Assembly: GCA_049997955.1 (NCBI GenBank)
Contig: JAEBDY010000002.1
Location: 372,001 to 436,000, forward strand
Source of the DNA: Umezawaea sp049997955
GTDB lineage: Bacteria > Actinomycetota > Actinomycetes > Mycobacteriales > Pseudonocardiaceae
DNA: 64,000 nt
Direction: 5' to 3'
Made by a program: the position numbers and the translations under genes. The notes beneath the pieces are model-generated. The model saw only the letters and a list, made by a program, of their open reading frames with translations. It had not been told where the DNA came from and searched no databases. Below, one piece after another: positions 49,608 through 57,390 of the stretch (position 1 is the first letter of the stretch; each line of letters opens with the position of its first letter).

Positions 49608-49994
49608 CCAATCCCCGACCAACACCACTGGAAGGCAGAGCCGCACCAGCAACGCCGAAAGAACAAGACCTGCCCGCGACCCCTGACAACACAAGCCACC
49701 CAAGATCCGCCCCCTGACCAGCACAAACCAGGCGTCCCCCGAAATTCAGGACCCCCCGACACACACGCTACGGCGGGGGTCCGACAGTTCTCGGCCGTCG
49801 GAGCACCCTGTGGATAGCTGGATCGGGTGACAAACAGACCACACCCGCAGGCGAGCAAGCCGGCAACACTCACGGATGCGGGCAAGCGCCCCAGGCCGGG
49901 CTCGCACAACACACCGACCTAGAAACAACACGCCCGACCGGACCAGCAAGCCAGCCCTCGCCACCACCCTGGCCAGACCAACCCAGACCGGCCC

Positions 49995-50477
49995 TCAGCC
50001 CTCCCCCAGCACCTTCCCGAAGCACAGGCTCAACGGATGGTCCCGGTAGGTCCCGAAGTTCGACATCCGCTCGTACCCGCTGCTCTGGTAGAGCCCGATC
50101 GCCTCGGGCTGGATCTTCCCCGTCTCCAGCACCAGCCGCCGCCGACCGGCCGCCAACGCCGACCGCTCCAGGTCCGCCAGCACGGCCCGCGCCAACCCCC
50201 GCCCCCGCGCGGAATCGACCACGTACATCCGCTTGATCTCCGCGTCCCCGACCCGCAGCGGGGCTTCCGCTGCCGAGTCGTGCGCCCGCCACCCACCGCA
50301 GGCGACGGGCTCCCCGTCGAGGTACCCGACGACGAAGTACCCGTGGGGCGGGGCGAATTCCGCCGGGTCGACGGGGGTGATGTCCTCGTCGCCGTAGCGC
50401 TCCACGTAGACCTTCTGGACGCTGTCGATCAGCTTCACCGCGTCTGGATGGTCATACGTGACCGTGCATAGTTCCAT
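49995..50477 (-). CDS. GNAT-family N-acetyltransferase
   Basis: 160 residues from the ATG at 50477. The acetyl-CoA loop is in MYVVDSARGRGLARAVLADLE, preceded by GYFVVGYLDGEPVACGGWR and followed by LETGKIQPEAIGLYQSSGYE, the pattern of small-molecule GNATs. Substrate unknown. It starts 14 bases after thiL and is probably co-transcribed with it. Confidence 0.85.
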   Translation of the reverse strand: MELCTVTYDHPDAVKLIDSVQKVYVERYGDEDITPVDPAEFAPPHGYFVVGYLDGEPVACGGWRAHDSAAEAPLRVGDAEIKRMYVVDSARGRGLARAVLADLERSALAAGRRRLVLETGKIQPEAIGLYQSSGYERMSNFGTYRDHPLSLCFGKVLGEG

Positions 50478-50491
50478 GGCCTCCAAGATAC

Positions 50492-51457
50492 CTACCGCCA
50501 GTGCTCCCAACCAGGGGGTTTTTCGTACGTGCGGCCGTCCACCGTGACGCCGCCGCCGTGCCGCACGGACCCGATCACCTGCCACTCCTCCGGCACCACG
50601 CCCGTCTCGGGGAACGTGGCCGCGAGGGCGTGGTCCTCGCCGCCGGTGAGCACCCAGTGGCGGGCGTCCGCGCCCAGCGCCGACGCCACGTCGATCAGCC
50701 GGGGGTGGACGTCCAGCAGCTCCGTCCGGATGTCGATGCCCACGCCGGACGCGTCGGCGACGTGGCCCAGGTCGGCCAGCAGCCCGTCCGAGGTGTCGAT
50801 CATCGCGGTGGCGCCCGCCAGCGCGGCACGGGGGCCCGCGGGGTAGGGCGGTGACGGGGTGCGCTGGGCGCCGACGACCGCGACGGGCGAGCGGAAGCCG
50901 CGGCTGAGGACGGCGAGGCCCGCGGCGGCCCAGCCGAGCTTGCCGCACACGGCGACGACGTCGCCGACCCGCGCTCCCGATCGGACGACCGGCTCCAGTC
51001 CACCGAGGTCCCCGAGCGCGGTAATGGAGATCACCAGTGTCTCGGAACTCACCATGTCGCCGCCGACGACGCCCGCGCCCGCCACGGCGGCCTCCTGCCA
51101 CAGTCCTGCCGTGATGCCGTCGATCACGCTCGCCGGCGTGTCCGCGGGACAGGCCAGTCCGATGAGGAGCGCGGTCGGCATCGCGCCCATGGCGGCGATG
51201 TCGGCGAGGTTGACCGCGGCGGCCTTCCTGCCGACGTGCTCGGGAGATGACCAGTCGAGTCTGAAGTGGACGTTCTCGACGAGGACGTCGGTCGACGCCA
51301 CCACCCGCCCGTCGGGCGCGGCGACGACCGCCGCGTCGTCACCGGGTCCGAGCAGCGTGGTGGGGGGCTGGGTCCGACCTGCCGTCACGCGGCGGATGAG
51401 ACCGAACTCACCCACTTCGGCAACCGTGTCCGCGTCCTGCGGTGGGTCCGGACGCAA
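50492..51457 (-). CDS. thiL: Thiamine-monophosphate kinase
   Basis: 321 residues from a TTG at 51457, which has GGGAGG before it. The N-terminal EFGLIRRVTAG and TLLGPGDDAAVVA, then ASTDVLVENVHFRLDWSS with AAAVNLADIAAMGA, are the PurM-like ATP/Mg-binding motifs of ThiL. The later VCGKLGWAAAGLAVL and AMIDTSDGLLADLGH complete the family. It phosphorylates thiamine-P to thiamine-PP. It is divergent from the Lrp-like gene. Confidence 0.96.
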   Translation of the reverse strand: MRPDPPQDADTVAEVGEFGLIRRVTAGRTQPPTTLLGPGDDAAVVAAPDGRVVASTDVLVENVHFRLDWSSPEHVGRKAAAVNLADIAAMGAMPTALLIGLACPADTPASVIDGITAGLWQEAAVAGAGVVGGDMVSSETLVISITALGDLGGLEPVVRSGARVGDVVAVCGKLGWAAAGLAVLSRGFRSPVAVVGAQRTPSPPYPAGPRAALAGATAMIDTSDGLLADLGHVADASGVGIDIRTELLDVHPRLIDVASALGADARHWVLTGGEDHALAATFPETGVVPEEWQVIGSVRHGGGVTVDGRTYEKPPGWEHWR

Positions 51458-51554
51458 GATTGCCTCCCGTTCTGAGCATTCGGAACTCCAACTGCGGTAC
51501 GTTGCTGGTCAAGTTCCTACCCCGACCTAACCTGTCGCGACGAAGGGGCACGCC

Positions 51555-51788
51555 GTGGTGCACGCATACATCCTCATCCAGACCGAGGTCGGGAAGGCAG
51601 CCGCCGTCGCGGGGGAGATCGCCGGTATTCCGGGGGTTTCGTCCGCGGAGGACGTCACGGGTCCGTACGACGTGATCGTCCGGGCGGACGCCGAGACCGT
51701 CGACCAGCTCGGTCAGCTCGTGGTCGCCCGCATCCAGAACGTGGAGGGGATCACCCGGACGTTGACCTGCCCGGTGGTCAACTTGTAG
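51555..51788 (+). CDS. Stand-alone Lrp/AsnC ligand-binding (RAM) domain protein
   Basis: 77 residues from a GTG, with AAGGGG before it. The whole protein is an alpha-beta RAM fold: VHAYILIQTEVGKAAAVAGEI, GVSSAEDVTGPYDVIVRADA and VARIQNVEGITRTLTCPVV. It lacks the DNA-binding helix-turn-helix of Lrp, so it is a small regulatory or amino-acid-binding protein. This gene and the DUF3515 gene next to it are found with thiL and ddl in many actinobacteria. Confidence 0.88.
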   Translation: MVHAYILIQTEVGKAAAVAGEIAGIPGVSSAEDVTGPYDVIVRADAETVDQLGQLVVARIQNVEGITRTLTCPVVNL

Positions 51789-51808
51789 CGACGTGTTGTC
51801 ATAGGGCT

Positions 51809-52399
51809 GTGCCACAGGATCAGCCGACCGAATCCGAGTCCGTCTCGTCGTTGCCCCGACCGCTGCTCGCCGTGGCCATCGGCCTCCCGGTGCTGCTGGC
51901 GGTCGCGGTGGCGGCGGTCGGGCTCGTTCTCGGCACGTCGGGTGCCGCCGACCCAGCCCTGCCCACCGCGGGCAACTCCGGTCCGCTGGCCCTCGTGCCG
52001 GTGACCGCTCCCGCCGCGGAGTCCCCCGAGTGCACGTCGCTGCTGGGGAAGCTGCCGCTGAGCCTCGTCTCGGACGGGTCGATGCTGCCGCGCCGCGAAC
52101 TGGCGACGCCCGCGCCTCCCGGCGCCGTGGCGTGGGGCGACGCGGAGCACTCGCCGCTCGTGCTCCGGTGCGGCCTCGACCGGCCGGGCGAGCTGACGCC
52201 GACCTCCCAGCTGCGGGTCATCTCGGACGTGCAGTGGCTCGAGGTCCAGGGCCCCGACGCCTCCACGTGGTTCGCCGTCGACCGGCCGGTGTTCATCGCG
52301 CTCACCGTTCCTTCCGACGCGGGGACGGGCCCCCTGCAGGACGTGTCCACGACGATCCGCGACTCGCTCCCGAAGGGCCCCATCCCGACGCAGGGCTGA
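51809..52399 (+). CDS. DUF3515 membrane-anchored protein
   Basis: 196 residues from a GTG. A short cytoplasmic head is followed by one membrane segment (LLAVAIGLPVLLAVAVAAVG, about residues 19-38). The extracellular domain has ECTSLLGKLPLSL and VLRCGLDRP, with two cysteines that could be bridged, and ends QDVSTTIRDSLPKGP. This matches DUF3515, an envelope protein of unknown function conserved next to ddl/thiL. It is convergent to ddl with six bases between stops. Confidence 0.85.
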   Translation: MPQDQPTESESVSSLPRPLLAVAIGLPVLLAVAVAAVGLVLGTSGAADPALPTAGNSGPLALVPVTAPAAESPECTSLLGKLPLSLVSDGSMLPRRELATPAPPGAVAWGDAEHSPLVLRCGLDRPGELTPTSQLRVISDVQWLEVQGPDASTWFAVDRPVFIALTVPSDAGTGPLQDVSTTIRDSLPKGPIPTQG

Positions 52400-52405
52400 C
52401 GGTGG

Positions 52406-53473
52406 TCAGCGCAGGCCGGTCCCGCGCGCGACCGCGGTCTCGATCAGGGTGGTCAGGAGGGTCTGGTAATCGACCCCGGTGACCGCCCACATGCGCGGGT
52501 ACATCGAGATGGGCGTGAAGCCGGGCATGGTGTTGATCTCGTTGATCACCAGCTCGTCGTACTCGGTGACGAAGAAGTCCACCCGTGACAGCCCCTGGCA
52601 GTCGAGCGCGCGGAACGCGGTGATCGCCATGGCGCGCAACCGCTCGGTGAGGTCGTCGTCGAGCTTGGCGGGGATGTCGAACTCGCACACGTCGTCGAGG
52701 TACTTCGAGTCGAAGTCGTACCAGTCGACGGAGCCGCCGACGACGCGCAGCTCGGCGGGCAGCGACGCCTCGATCCGGCCGTCGGGGAACTCCAGCACGC
52801 CGCACTCGATCTCGCGGCCGACCACGGCGGCCTCGATGATCACCTTCGGGTCGGTCTGGCGGGCGAACGCGATGGCGTCGTCCAGGTGCGCCCAGTCCAC
52901 GACCTTCGAGATGCCGACGGACGACCCGGCACGGCACGGCTTCACGAACACCGGCAGGCCCAGGCGGTCGCGCTGCTCCGGCGTGAGCGTGTCCTGGCCG
53001 CGCTTGAGCACCTCGAACGTGCCGACCGGCAGACCCTCGGCCGCCAGCAGCTTCTTCGTGTACTCCTTGTCCATCGAGACCGCGCTGGCCAGCACGCCCG
53101 GCCCGACGTAGGGCACGTCCGCCAGCTCCAGCAGGCCCTGGATGGTGCCGTCCTCGCCCCACGCGCCGTGCAGCAGGGGGAACACCACGTCGACGGCCCC
53201 GACCACGCTGCCGGGCTCGGTCGGCACGAGCTCGCCGCCCCCCGCGGGCACGAGCGAGGCCAGCGTCGGCATCTCGCGGTCCTTGATCGTCAGCGCGAGC
53301 TGGTCGTCGGCGCCGATCACCCAGGCGCCCTCGGCGGTGATGCCCACCGGGACGACCTCGAAGCGGTCGCGGTCCAGGTTCGGCAGCACGCTTCCGGCGG
53401 AAACGCAGGAGACGGTGTGCTCGGTGCTCCGGCCGCCGAACACCACGGCGACCCTGGTCTTGCGCTGTGTCAT
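52406..53473 (-). CDS. ddl: D-alanine--D-alanine ligase
   Basis: 355 residues. It has the ATP-grasp features of Ddl: VVFGGRSTEHTVSCVSAGSV at the start, GPGVLASAVSMDKEYTKKLL, VKPCRAGSSVGISKV and the C-terminal NEINTMPGFTPISMYPRMW, which holds Mg ligands. It makes the D-Ala-D-Ala end of peptidoglycan precursors. In mycobacteria ddl directly neighbours gpsA; here five genes are inserted between them. Confidence 0.97.
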   Translation of the reverse strand: MTQRKTRVAVVFGGRSTEHTVSCVSAGSVLPNLDRDRFEVVPVGITAEGAWVIGADDQLALTIKDREMPTLASLVPAGGGELVPTEPGSVVGAVDVVFPLLHGAWGEDGTIQGLLELADVPYVGPGVLASAVSMDKEYTKKLLAAEGLPVGTFEVLKRGQDTLTPEQRDRLGLPVFVKPCRAGSSVGISKVVDWAHLDDAIAFARQTDPKVIIEAAVVGREIECGVLEFPDGRIEASLPAELRVVGGSVDWYDFDSKYLDDVCEFDIPAKLDDDLTERLRAMAITAFRALDCQGLSRVDFFVTEYDELVINEINTMPGFTPISMYPRMWAVTGVDYQTLLTTLIETAVARGTGLR

Positions 53474-53497
53474 GAGGCCCGAGACTACTCGGATGGG

Positions 53498-54892
53498 CTA
53501 ACGCGGCGGAGCAGCGGCGATGAGCAGCTCGACCAGCACGGGGAGCACCGAGGTCAACTGCTCCCGCGAGCACGCCGCGTAGCCGATGGCGACCCCGTGG
53601 ACCCTCGGCCGTCCCGCGTGGTGGCGGGCCAGCCCGTCCAGCCGGAAGCCGCGCCGCTCGGCGGCGGCCAGCAGGTCCCGCTCGGCCTCGTCGGTCGGCA
53701 CCTGCACGACGACGTGCGCGCCCGCGTCGTCGCCGAGCACCGGTACACCCGCCGCGGCCAGCGCCTCCACCAGCAGCGCGCGCCTCTCCGACAGCTCGCG
53801 GCGCAGTTTCCGCAGGTGCCTGCCGAGGTCGCCGTGCCGGGCCAGCTCCACGACCACGCGCTGCCCGGCGGGCGACGGCCCGGTGCCGGTGCGGTCGCGG
53901 TGGGCCAGGACGGCGCTGGCGATCGACTCGGGCGCGACCATCCAGCCGGTGCCCAGCGTGGGCGTGAGGATCTTGCTCGTGGTGCCGAGGTGCACGACCA
54001 CGTCGGGGGCGAGCGCGGCCAGCAGCGGCAGCGGGGCCACGTCGTAGCGCAGTTCGCCGTCGTAGTCGTCCTCGATGACCAGCCAGCCGTCGCGGCGGGC
54101 GCGTTCGACCAGCGCGACCCGGCGTCCCGCGGACATCCGGCCGCCCATCGGGTACTGGTGCGCGGGCGAGCAGTACACCGCGCGCACGCCCTTCGGCACG
54201 CCCTCCACGAGCAGGCCCTCGGCGTCGACCGGCGCGGGCACGACCCGCAGGCCCGCCGCCCGCATCGCGCCGACCGCGCGCTGGTAGCCGGGCTCCTCCA
54301 CGGCCACCGCGTCGCCGGGCTTCAGCACGGCCGCGGCCAGTTCGGTCAGCGCCGCCGTGGTGCCGCCGGTGGCCAGCACCAGCTCCTCGCGCAGCCCGCC
54401 GAGCACGGCGAGGCCGCGGTGGCGCAGCAGGTGCTCGGCGACGACCTCGCGGTACTCCGGCAGCCCCCCGCGCTGCGGGCGCAGCAGCGGCATCGTGTCC
54501 GCCGCGGCCCGCCACGCGCGCCGCCACGCCGCCTTGTCCAGCCCGCCCGCCCAGGGCGCTCCGGGCGCGAGGTCGACGACCTCGCGCGGCGCGGGTGTCG
54601 GGATCGCGCGTTTGGTGCGACCCTTGAGCGCGCCCGGCGGGGTGGTGGTGATGTAGGTGCCGCTGCCGTGCCTGCCCGCGATCCAGCCCTCCGCGTGCAG
54701 CTGCTCGTAGGCCGCCGCCGTGACGGTGCGGCTGACCCCGAGGCGCTCGGCCAGCGCCCTGGTCGACGGCAGCCGGTCGCCGAGGCGCAGCCTCCCTTCG
54801 GCCGCCGCGGTGCGCATGGCGTCCGCGAGCTGCACGGCGAGCGGTTCGGGCGACGAGCGGTCGAGCGTGACCGGGAACGCGGTGTCCGACAA
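53498..54892 (-). CDS. MocR-family regulator (GntR DNA-binding domain fused to aminotransferase fold)
   Basis: 464 residues. The N-terminal GntR winged helix (about 15-80: PLAVQLADAMRTAAAEG, LPSTRALAERLGVSRTVTAAAYEQL, GSGTYI) is fused to a fold type I aminotransferase domain with LATGGTTAALTEL, VIEDDYDGELRY and the PLP lysine in GTTSKILTPTLGTGW. MocR/PdxR proteins sense PLP or amino-acid derivatives. The likely TTG start at 54892 falls inside an inverted repeat shared with the divergent flavoprotein gene, so both are probably controlled together. Confidence 0.9.
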   Translation of the reverse strand: MSDTAFPVTLDRSSPEPLAVQLADAMRTAAAEGRLRLGDRLPSTRALAERLGVSRTVTAAAYEQLHAEGWIAGRHGSGTYITTTPPGALKGRTKRAIPTPAPREVVDLAPGAPWAGGLDKAAWRRAWRAAADTMPLLRPQRGGLPEYREVVAEHLLRHRGLAVLGGLREELVLATGGTTAALTELAAAVLKPGDAVAVEEPGYQRAVGAMRAAGLRVVPAPVDAEGLLVEGVPKGVRAVYCSPAHQYPMGGRMSAGRRVALVERARRDGWLVIEDDYDGELRYDVAPLPLLAALAPDVVVHLGTTSKILTPTLGTGWMVAPESIASAVLAHRDRTGTGPSPAGQRVVVELARHGDLGRHLRKLRRELSERRALLVEALAAAGVPVLGDDAGAHVVVQVPTDEAERDLLAAAERRGFRLDGLARHHAGRPRVHGVAIGYAACSREQLTSVLPVLVELLIAAAPPR

Positions 54893-54939
54893 GTGGCACT
54901 TCCGAATACGTTGGAATTGGTCCTTCTAGGATGCCACTT
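54891..54939. promoter_or_regulatory. 8-bp inverted repeat in the MocR-PNPOx divergent promoter
   Basis: AAGTGGCA (54891-54898) and TGCCACTT (54932-54939) are exact inverted copies with 33 bases between them. They bracket almost the whole 66-base gap between the two genes; one half-site overlaps the MocR start codon, the other lies 20 bases before the flavoprotein start. This is a likely MocR binding site pair. Confidence 0.55.
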
Positions 54940-54958
54940 TACGGCCCACGATGGGGTC

Positions 54959-55603
54959 ATGACCTTGTCGACCACGCCGCGCAGCACGATCAAGCGCGGC
55001 AAGAAGCGCGCCGTGACCGAACGCTCCGCCCTGCACGAGGTGCTCGACGCGGGCCTGGTGTGCCACCTCGCCGTCGTGGTCGACGGGGCGCCGGTCGTGC
55101 TGCCCACCGGGTACGGGCGCGACGGCGACACCCTCTACCTGCACGGGTCCACCGGCGCGCGGACGCTGCGCGAAGCCGGGGCGGGGACGCCGGTGAGCGT
55201 CGCCGTGACCCTGCTCGACGGGATCGTCTACGCCCGTTCGGTGTTCAACCACTCGATGAACTACCGCTGCGCCGTCGTCCACGGGGTGGCGAAGCCGGTG
55301 CTCGACCCGGAGGCCAAGGGGCACGCGCTGCGGGTGCTGGCCGAGCACCTCTCGCCGGGGTCGTGGGACCACGCCCGGCAGCCGACGCCGCGCGAACTGG
55401 CCGCCACGGCCGTGCTCGCCCTCGACCTGGCGGAGGCCTCGGTGAAGATCCGCACCGGCCCGCCGAACGACGAGGAAGCGGACCTCGACTCCCCGGCGTG
55501 GGCGGGGGTCCTGCCGGTGCGCACGACCTACGGGACGCCCGAGCCGTGCCCCCTGCTCGACGGGGGCACGGCCGTGCCGGAGCACGTCAGCGGACGGCGG
55601 TAG
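54959..55603 (+). CDS. Pyridoxamine 5'-phosphate oxidase-fold flavin/nucleotide-binding protein
   Basis: 214 residues from the ATG at 54959. The split-barrel features VCHLAVVVDGAPVVLPTGYGRDGDTLYLHGSTGARTL are those of the PNPOx-like (NimA/HugZ-type) family that binds FMN or F420; VFNHSMNYRCAVVHG and a C-terminal PVRTTYGTP also fit. The true substrate is unknown. The divergent MocR regulator and shared operator suggest a role in vitamin B6 or redox handling. It overlaps the cysteine dioxygenase gene tail-to-tail by 17 bases. Confidence 0.85.
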   Translation: MTLSTTPRSTIKRGKKRAVTERSALHEVLDAGLVCHLAVVVDGAPVVLPTGYGRDGDTLYLHGSTGARTLREAGAGTPVSVAVTLLDGIVYARSVFNHSMNYRCAVVHGVAKPVLDPEAKGHALRVLAEHLSPGSWDHARQPTPRELAATAVLALDLAEASVKIRTGPPNDEEADLDSPAWAGVLPVRTTYGTPEPCPLLDGGTAVPEHVSGRR

Positions 55604-56054
55604 GCCCGTCGAGCGGGTCGAAGCGGAACGGGGTCATGGCCCGGCCACCGTCGCGGTAGACGTGGATGGTGACCGCCGGGTCCGGCCCGTCGTTGCGCAC
55701 GCGGTGCACGTAGTTCGGCCCGAACACCCGTGACTGGCCCGCGCCGAGGCTGTGCAGGACCTGCGCGTGCGACGTGGCCACGGTTTCCGTCAGCGAGCCG
55801 CTGACCACCGTGAACGCCCCGGTGGAGCCACCGTGGTCGTGCAGGTCGGTCTCCTGGCCGGGCAGCCAGCTCATCAGCCAGACCTCGTCGTCCGCCGTGC
55901 GCTCCACGAGCGCGGCGAACCGCTGGTCGGGGTCGTAGCGGAGGAGGTGGCGCCAGGAGGCGCGGTCGACGGCGTAGCCGAGCGCGATGCGAACCGGGTG
56001 CACGGCGGCACGGGATTCGGGCAGGGCGATGGTGTTGTCGGGAACGGCGAACAT
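55587..56054 (-). CDS. Cysteine dioxygenase-type cupin
   Basis: 155 residues from the ATG at 56054; a GTG at 56096 in the same frame falls in the loop of a hairpin and is less likely. The cupin iron ligands are His-x-His in LHDHGGSTGAFTVVSG and a third His in YVHRVRNDG; RALVERTADDE and WRHLLRYDPDQRF match bacterial cysteine dioxygenases. It oxidises cysteine to cysteine sulfinate. A leader peptide frame with a Cys codon precedes it, so it is probably induced by cysteine. Confidence 0.88.
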   Translation of the reverse strand: MFAVPDNTIALPESRAAVHPVRIALGYAVDRASWRHLLRYDPDQRFAALVERTADDEVWLMSWLPGQETDLHDHGGSTGAFTVVSGSLTETVATSHAQVLHSLGAGQSRVFGPNYVHRVRNDGPDPAVTIHVYRDGGRAMTPFRFDPLDGPTAVR

Positions 56055-56084
56055 GAGGTGGGTGTCCTTCGGGATCAAAGCGGC

Positions 56085-56104
56085 GCCGGTCGTCACCGAC
56101 CGGC
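56085..56104 (-). promoter_or_regulatory. 8-bp GC-rich stem-loop between leader peptide and cysteine dioxygenase
   Basis: GCCGGTCG (56085-56092) pairs exactly with CGACCGGC (56097-56104) with a four-base loop. It lies 14 bases after the leader stop codon and 30 bases before the dioxygenase ATG. It could act as an attenuator or translation switch depending on the ribosome position on the leader. Confidence 0.6.
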
Positions 56105-56118
56105 AGGGCGCGAGGCGA

Positions 56119-56199
56119 TCACCGAGGAGGACACAGCGCGCTGGCGACCAGGCCGAGGTCGATGTGACCCCGCCCGTCGATCATCGCGCGCAACAACAC
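56119..56199 (-). CDS. Cysteine-type putative leader peptide (uORF)
   Basis: 26 residues from the GTG at 56199, or 21 from the ATG at 56184. It contains HIDLGLVASALC followed by PPR and a TGA at 56119-56121. The pattern H-(V/I)-D-L-x-x-x-x-S-x-x-C is that of the short leader peptides found before sulphur and cysteine genes in Streptomyces and mycobacteria, where ribosome stalling at the Cys codon reports cysteine supply. Here it precedes cysteine dioxygenase by 64 bases, with a stem-loop between. It is too short for normal gene finding. Confidence 0.72.
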   Translation of the reverse strand: MLLRAMIDGRGHIDLGLVASALCPPR

Positions 56200-56298
56200 C
56201 CGGCGATTCTGGCAGCCCGTTCCCACCCGCTCAACCACGTCCCATCCACTGGGAGCCGTCTCACCCGATCGAGCCACTCCCCGCGTGTCGACGCGCGG

Positions 56299-57390
56299 TC
56301 AGGTCAGCGCCGCCAGCACGTCCGCGACCAGATCGGTGGTGTCCTCGCACCCGGCGGACAGCCTGACGAGCCCCTCCGGAACGGGATCGCCCCACTGGGC
56401 GCGGCGGTCGAGGCTGGTGTGCAGGCCGCCGAAGCTGGTGCTGGCGGCGATGAGCCTGGACCTCCCGAGGAACGCGTCCACGGCGGCGATGCTCGCCAGC
56501 TGGAACGTGAGCACCCCGCCGAAGCGGCGCATCTGCCGGGCCGCCAACGCGTACGCCTCGTCCTGCGGGGCGCCGGGCCAGCGCAGGCCGGTCACGGCCG
56601 GGTGGACGCGGAGCACGTCGTACAGCGCGGCGGCGTTCGCGGCCTGCCTGGTCAGCCGCAGGTCGAGGGTGCCGAGGCCGCGGTGGGCCAGCCACGCCTC
56701 GAACGGGCCGGGGATGGCGCCGCCGACCGTGCGGGCCCCGCGCAGGCGCTCGGCCAGCACACCGTCCGTTGTGGACACGTGGCCGAGCAGCACGTCGCTG
56801 TGGCCCGCGACGGCCTTCGTGTCGCTGGCGACGACGACGTCCGCGCCGAGCCGCAGCGGCTGCTGCCCCAACGGGGTCGCGGTCGTGTTGTCGACCGCCA
56901 CGAGCGCGCCCGCCGCGTGCGCGGCGTGGGACAGGGCGGTGATGTCGCACACGTCGAGGCCGGGGTTGGACGGGGTTTCCAGCAGCACCAACGAGACGCC
57001 GTCGAAGTCCGGCCACGGGCCCGCGGTCGGCACCTCGCGGACGACGACGTCCATGTGCTCCGCCACGAACTTCCTGGTCAGGAAGTAGCCGTCGGAGGGC
57101 AGCACGACCGTGTCACCCGTGCGGAGCACCAGGCGCAGCAACGTGGAGATGGCCGCCATGCCGGACGGGAACAGGACGCACTCGCCGCCGTCCAGCTCGC
57201 CCAGCGCCGACTCCAGCGCGCGCCACGTCGGGTTGCTCGCGCGGCCGTAGGTGTCCTCGCCGGTGAGGTGGTAGGCGGACGCGAACACCGGGCTGCCCAT
57301 GAACGCGCCGCCGGGCAGGCGTTCGGGAGCGCCCGCGTGCACGACGCGGGTGCCGTCGCCGTACTCCCGGTCGGTCGACCGCGCGGTCAC
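56299..57390 (-). CDS. PLP-dependent cystathionine gamma-lyase / gamma-synthase family enzyme
   Basis: 363 residues from the GTG at 57390, overlapping the gpsA stop by four bases (GTGA). It carries the Cys/Met metabolism PLP features: GDGTRVVHAG, YGRASNPTWRALESAL, FPSGMAAISTLL, VLLETPSNP and the PLP lysine in ASDTKAVAGHSDVLLG; the C-terminal RLSAGCEDTTDLV is typical. The split between lyase and synthase cannot be made from sequence alone; the shortened length and neighbouring cysteine dioxygenase favour lyase-type cysteine chemistry. Confidence 0.9.
   Translation of the reverse strand: MTARSTDREYGDGTRVVHAGAPERLPGGAFMGSPVFASAYHLTGEDTYGRASNPTWRALESALGELDGGECVLFPSGMAAISTLLRLVLRTGDTVVLPSDGYFLTRKFVAEHMDVVVREVPTAGPWPDFDGVSLVLLETPSNPGLDVCDITALSHAAHAAGALVAVDNTTATPLGQQPLRLGADVVVASDTKAVAGHSDVLLGHVSTTDGVLAERLRGARTVGGAIPGPFEAWLAHRGLGTLDLRLTRQAANAAALYDVLRVHPAVTGLRWPGAPQDEAYALAARQMRRFGGVLTFQLASIAAVDAFLGRSRLIAASTSFGGLHTSLDRRAQWGDPVPEGLVRLSAGCEDTTDLVADVLAALT

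Larger units (their letters stand above)
49188..49994. other. 807-bp non-coding region with repeat copy 3 and a tandem duplication
   Basis: The gap separates two - strand genes. It contains a purine-rich segment with short direct repeats (about 49291-49400), the dispersed palindromic element (49502-49607), and C/A-rich DNA (49610-49994). Several open frames exist but none has a convincing start, family match or ribosome site. The promoter of the membrane protein gene at 49187 must lie at the left end. Confidence 0.5.

Noticed and set aside
49523..49912. 129-codon frame on the - strand in the long gap
   Set aside because: Cys/Trp/Ser-rich composition, runs into the dispersed element, and has no ribosome site or family features.
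56055..56096. Upstream GTG start (56096) for cysteine dioxygenase
   Set aside because: The GTG lies in the loop of a stable stem-loop and adds a non-conserved leader; the ATG at 56054 fits the family start better.
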